Source of the DNA: Prevotellaceae bacterium
Lineage (GTDB): Bacteria > Bacteroidota > Bacteroidia > Bacteroidales > UBA932
Length of the DNA: 6,613 nucleotides
Reading direction: 5' to 3'
Assembly (NCBI GenBank): GCA_031259645.1
Contig: JAIRLC010000004.1
Location: 1 to 6,613 of the forward strand
The notes beneath the pieces were generated by a model. It was not told the DNA's origin. It saw only the letters and a program-made list of their open reading frames with translations, and searched no databases. Shown one piece after another: positions 6,224 through 6,613 of this stretch (within the stretch, counting starts at the first letter, position 1; each line of letters opens with the position of its first letter). The translations under genes were made by a program, and so were the position numbers.

Positions 6224-6259
6224 AAACTAAAAAATTAGTTTAAACTAAAATTTTAGTTT
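6224..6259. promoter_or_regulatory. blaI: two abutting 18-bp palindromes, probable BlaI-type operators
   Basis: 6224-6241 is an AAACTAA / TTAGTTT dyad with a 4-nt centre, and 6242-6259 is the perfect palindrome AAACTAAAATTTTAGTTT. They touch end to end, so their centres are 18 bp apart. The second ends on the -7 box of the downstream promoter and fills the space before it. Dimers bound here would block transcription of the BlaI-family gene that starts at 6283, the usual autoregulation in this family. The binder is inferred from position, not shown. Confidence 0.7.
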
Positions 6260-6266
6260 ATCTTTG
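6259..6266 (+). promoter_or_regulatory. -7 box of the BlaI-family gene promoter
   Basis: TATCTTTG fits TAnnTTTG and overlaps the last base of the second palindrome. No exact TTTG is found 19-21 nt upstream; TTAG at 6235 is the nearest candidate. The expected start of transcription near 6270 leaves a leader of about 13 nt. Confidence 0.55.
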
Positions 6267-6282
6267 TAAAAAATTAATCATC

Positions 6283-6613
6283 ATGAAAAAGAACATTGAA
6301 CTGACCAAAGCCGAAAGTGAAGTGATGCACATCCTCTGGAACAAGGGCGAGGCGCTGGTGCAAGACCTCGTTGCCGAGATGCCGAATCCCAAACCGGCAT
6401 ACAATACGGTGTCCACCATTGTGCGTATCCTGGAGCAGAAAGGCGTTGTCGGGCACAGGGCGCACGGCCGCTTCCACCGCTATTATCCCTTGATAGAGAA
6501 AGAGAAATATACGCGCAGCTATATGAAAGGTGTGATGCATAATTTCTTCGGGAACTCCGTGCCGGAAATGGTTTCATTCTTTACCCAACAGGAAAACCTC
6601 TCGGTGAAAGAAC
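6283..6613 (+). CDS. BlaI/MecI/CopY-family transcriptional repressor, 3' end outside window
   Basis: 110 codons are visible of a family that usually has ~120-130 residues, so only the C-terminal tip is missing. The winged helix-turn-helix is clear: LTKAESEVMHILWNKG (7-22), QDLVAEMPNPKPAYNTVSTI (27-46, with the recognition helix at ~39-52), VRILEQKGVVGHRAHGRFHR (47-66) as wing, then YYPLIEKEKYTRSYMKGVM (67-85). The C-terminal helices that dimerise and are cut by the sensor peptidase start after ~75. Members repress beta-lactamase, copper or envelope-stress genes and are usually co-transcribed with an M56/BlaR1-type membrane peptidase, which would lie just beyond the window, so the regulon here is unknown. 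The ATG is chosen for its position just after the promoter and operators. The gene is G+C-rich, like the tld block and unlike the A+T-rich middle. Confidence 0.93.
   Translation, partial: MKKNIELTKAESEVMHILWNKGEALVQDLVAEMPNPKPAYNTVSTIVRILEQKGVVGHRAHGRFHRYYPLIEKEKYTRSYMKGVMHNFFGNSVPEMVSFFTQQENLSVKE

Noticed and set aside
6274..6577. Two minus-strand frames of 88 and 98 codons at the right edge.
   Set aside because: They are antisense to the BlaI-family gene, which has a clear winged-helix signature.
1..6613. tRNA, rRNA, CRISPR array, insertion sequence or transposase.
   Set aside because: No cloverleaf, rRNA core sequence, regularly spaced repeat, transposase gene or terminal inverted repeat could be found by eye.

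Overview
The window looks like a chromosomal segment of a Bacteroidota bacterium, most likely of the order Bacteroidales. The evidence is the protein families (a receiver-linked PEP/pyruvate-binding protein, a Tat-type TldD, a DUF6722-like small membrane protein, a BlaI repressor) and promoters of the Bacteroidetes form TTTG/TTG-N20-TAnnTTTG instead of sigma70 -35/-10 boxes. The large genes are G+C-rich, while the middle (about 4.9-6.28 kb) is clearly A+T-rich.

Minus-strand block, about 5.14 kb down to position 1: a promoter (5106-5136) drives a small two-helix membrane-protein gene that is frame-disrupted in this copy (4899-5101). It is followed, with no visible terminator, by tldD (3345-4859), tldE/pmbA (2016-3326) and a PEP/pyruvate-binding (PPDK_N) protein that leaves the window (1-2012). 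The gaps are 39, 18 and 3 nt, so this reads as one operon. TldD and TldE should form the two-subunit TldD/TldE metalloprotease. TldD carries a twin-arginine signal and TldE carries none. The third protein joins two receiver-like domains to an ATP-binding PPDK_N module.

Accessory-looking A+T-rich middle, 5.14-6.17 kb: an isolated plus-strand unit (promoter 5241-5272, hairpin, strong intrinsic terminator 5365-5396) has no gene of its own and is best read as a small RNA of about 120 nt. Convergent to it is a 205-residue nuclease-like gene resembling CdiA C-terminal tRNase toxin domains (5405-6022, TTG start). A copy of the small membrane gene's promoter and start region lies upstream of this gene (6130-6169, 35 of 40 positions identical).

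Right edge: two abutting 18-bp palindromes overlap the promoter of a BlaI/MecI/CopY-type repressor gene (6283 to the window end), which suggests autoregulation. Its usual partner, an M56-type sensor peptidase, would lie beyond the window.

The most novel parts are the orphan small RNA unit, the duplicated promoter-start element and the orphan toxin-like nuclease. The long plus-strand frames opposite the three large genes are G+C-driven shadows and are not annotated.
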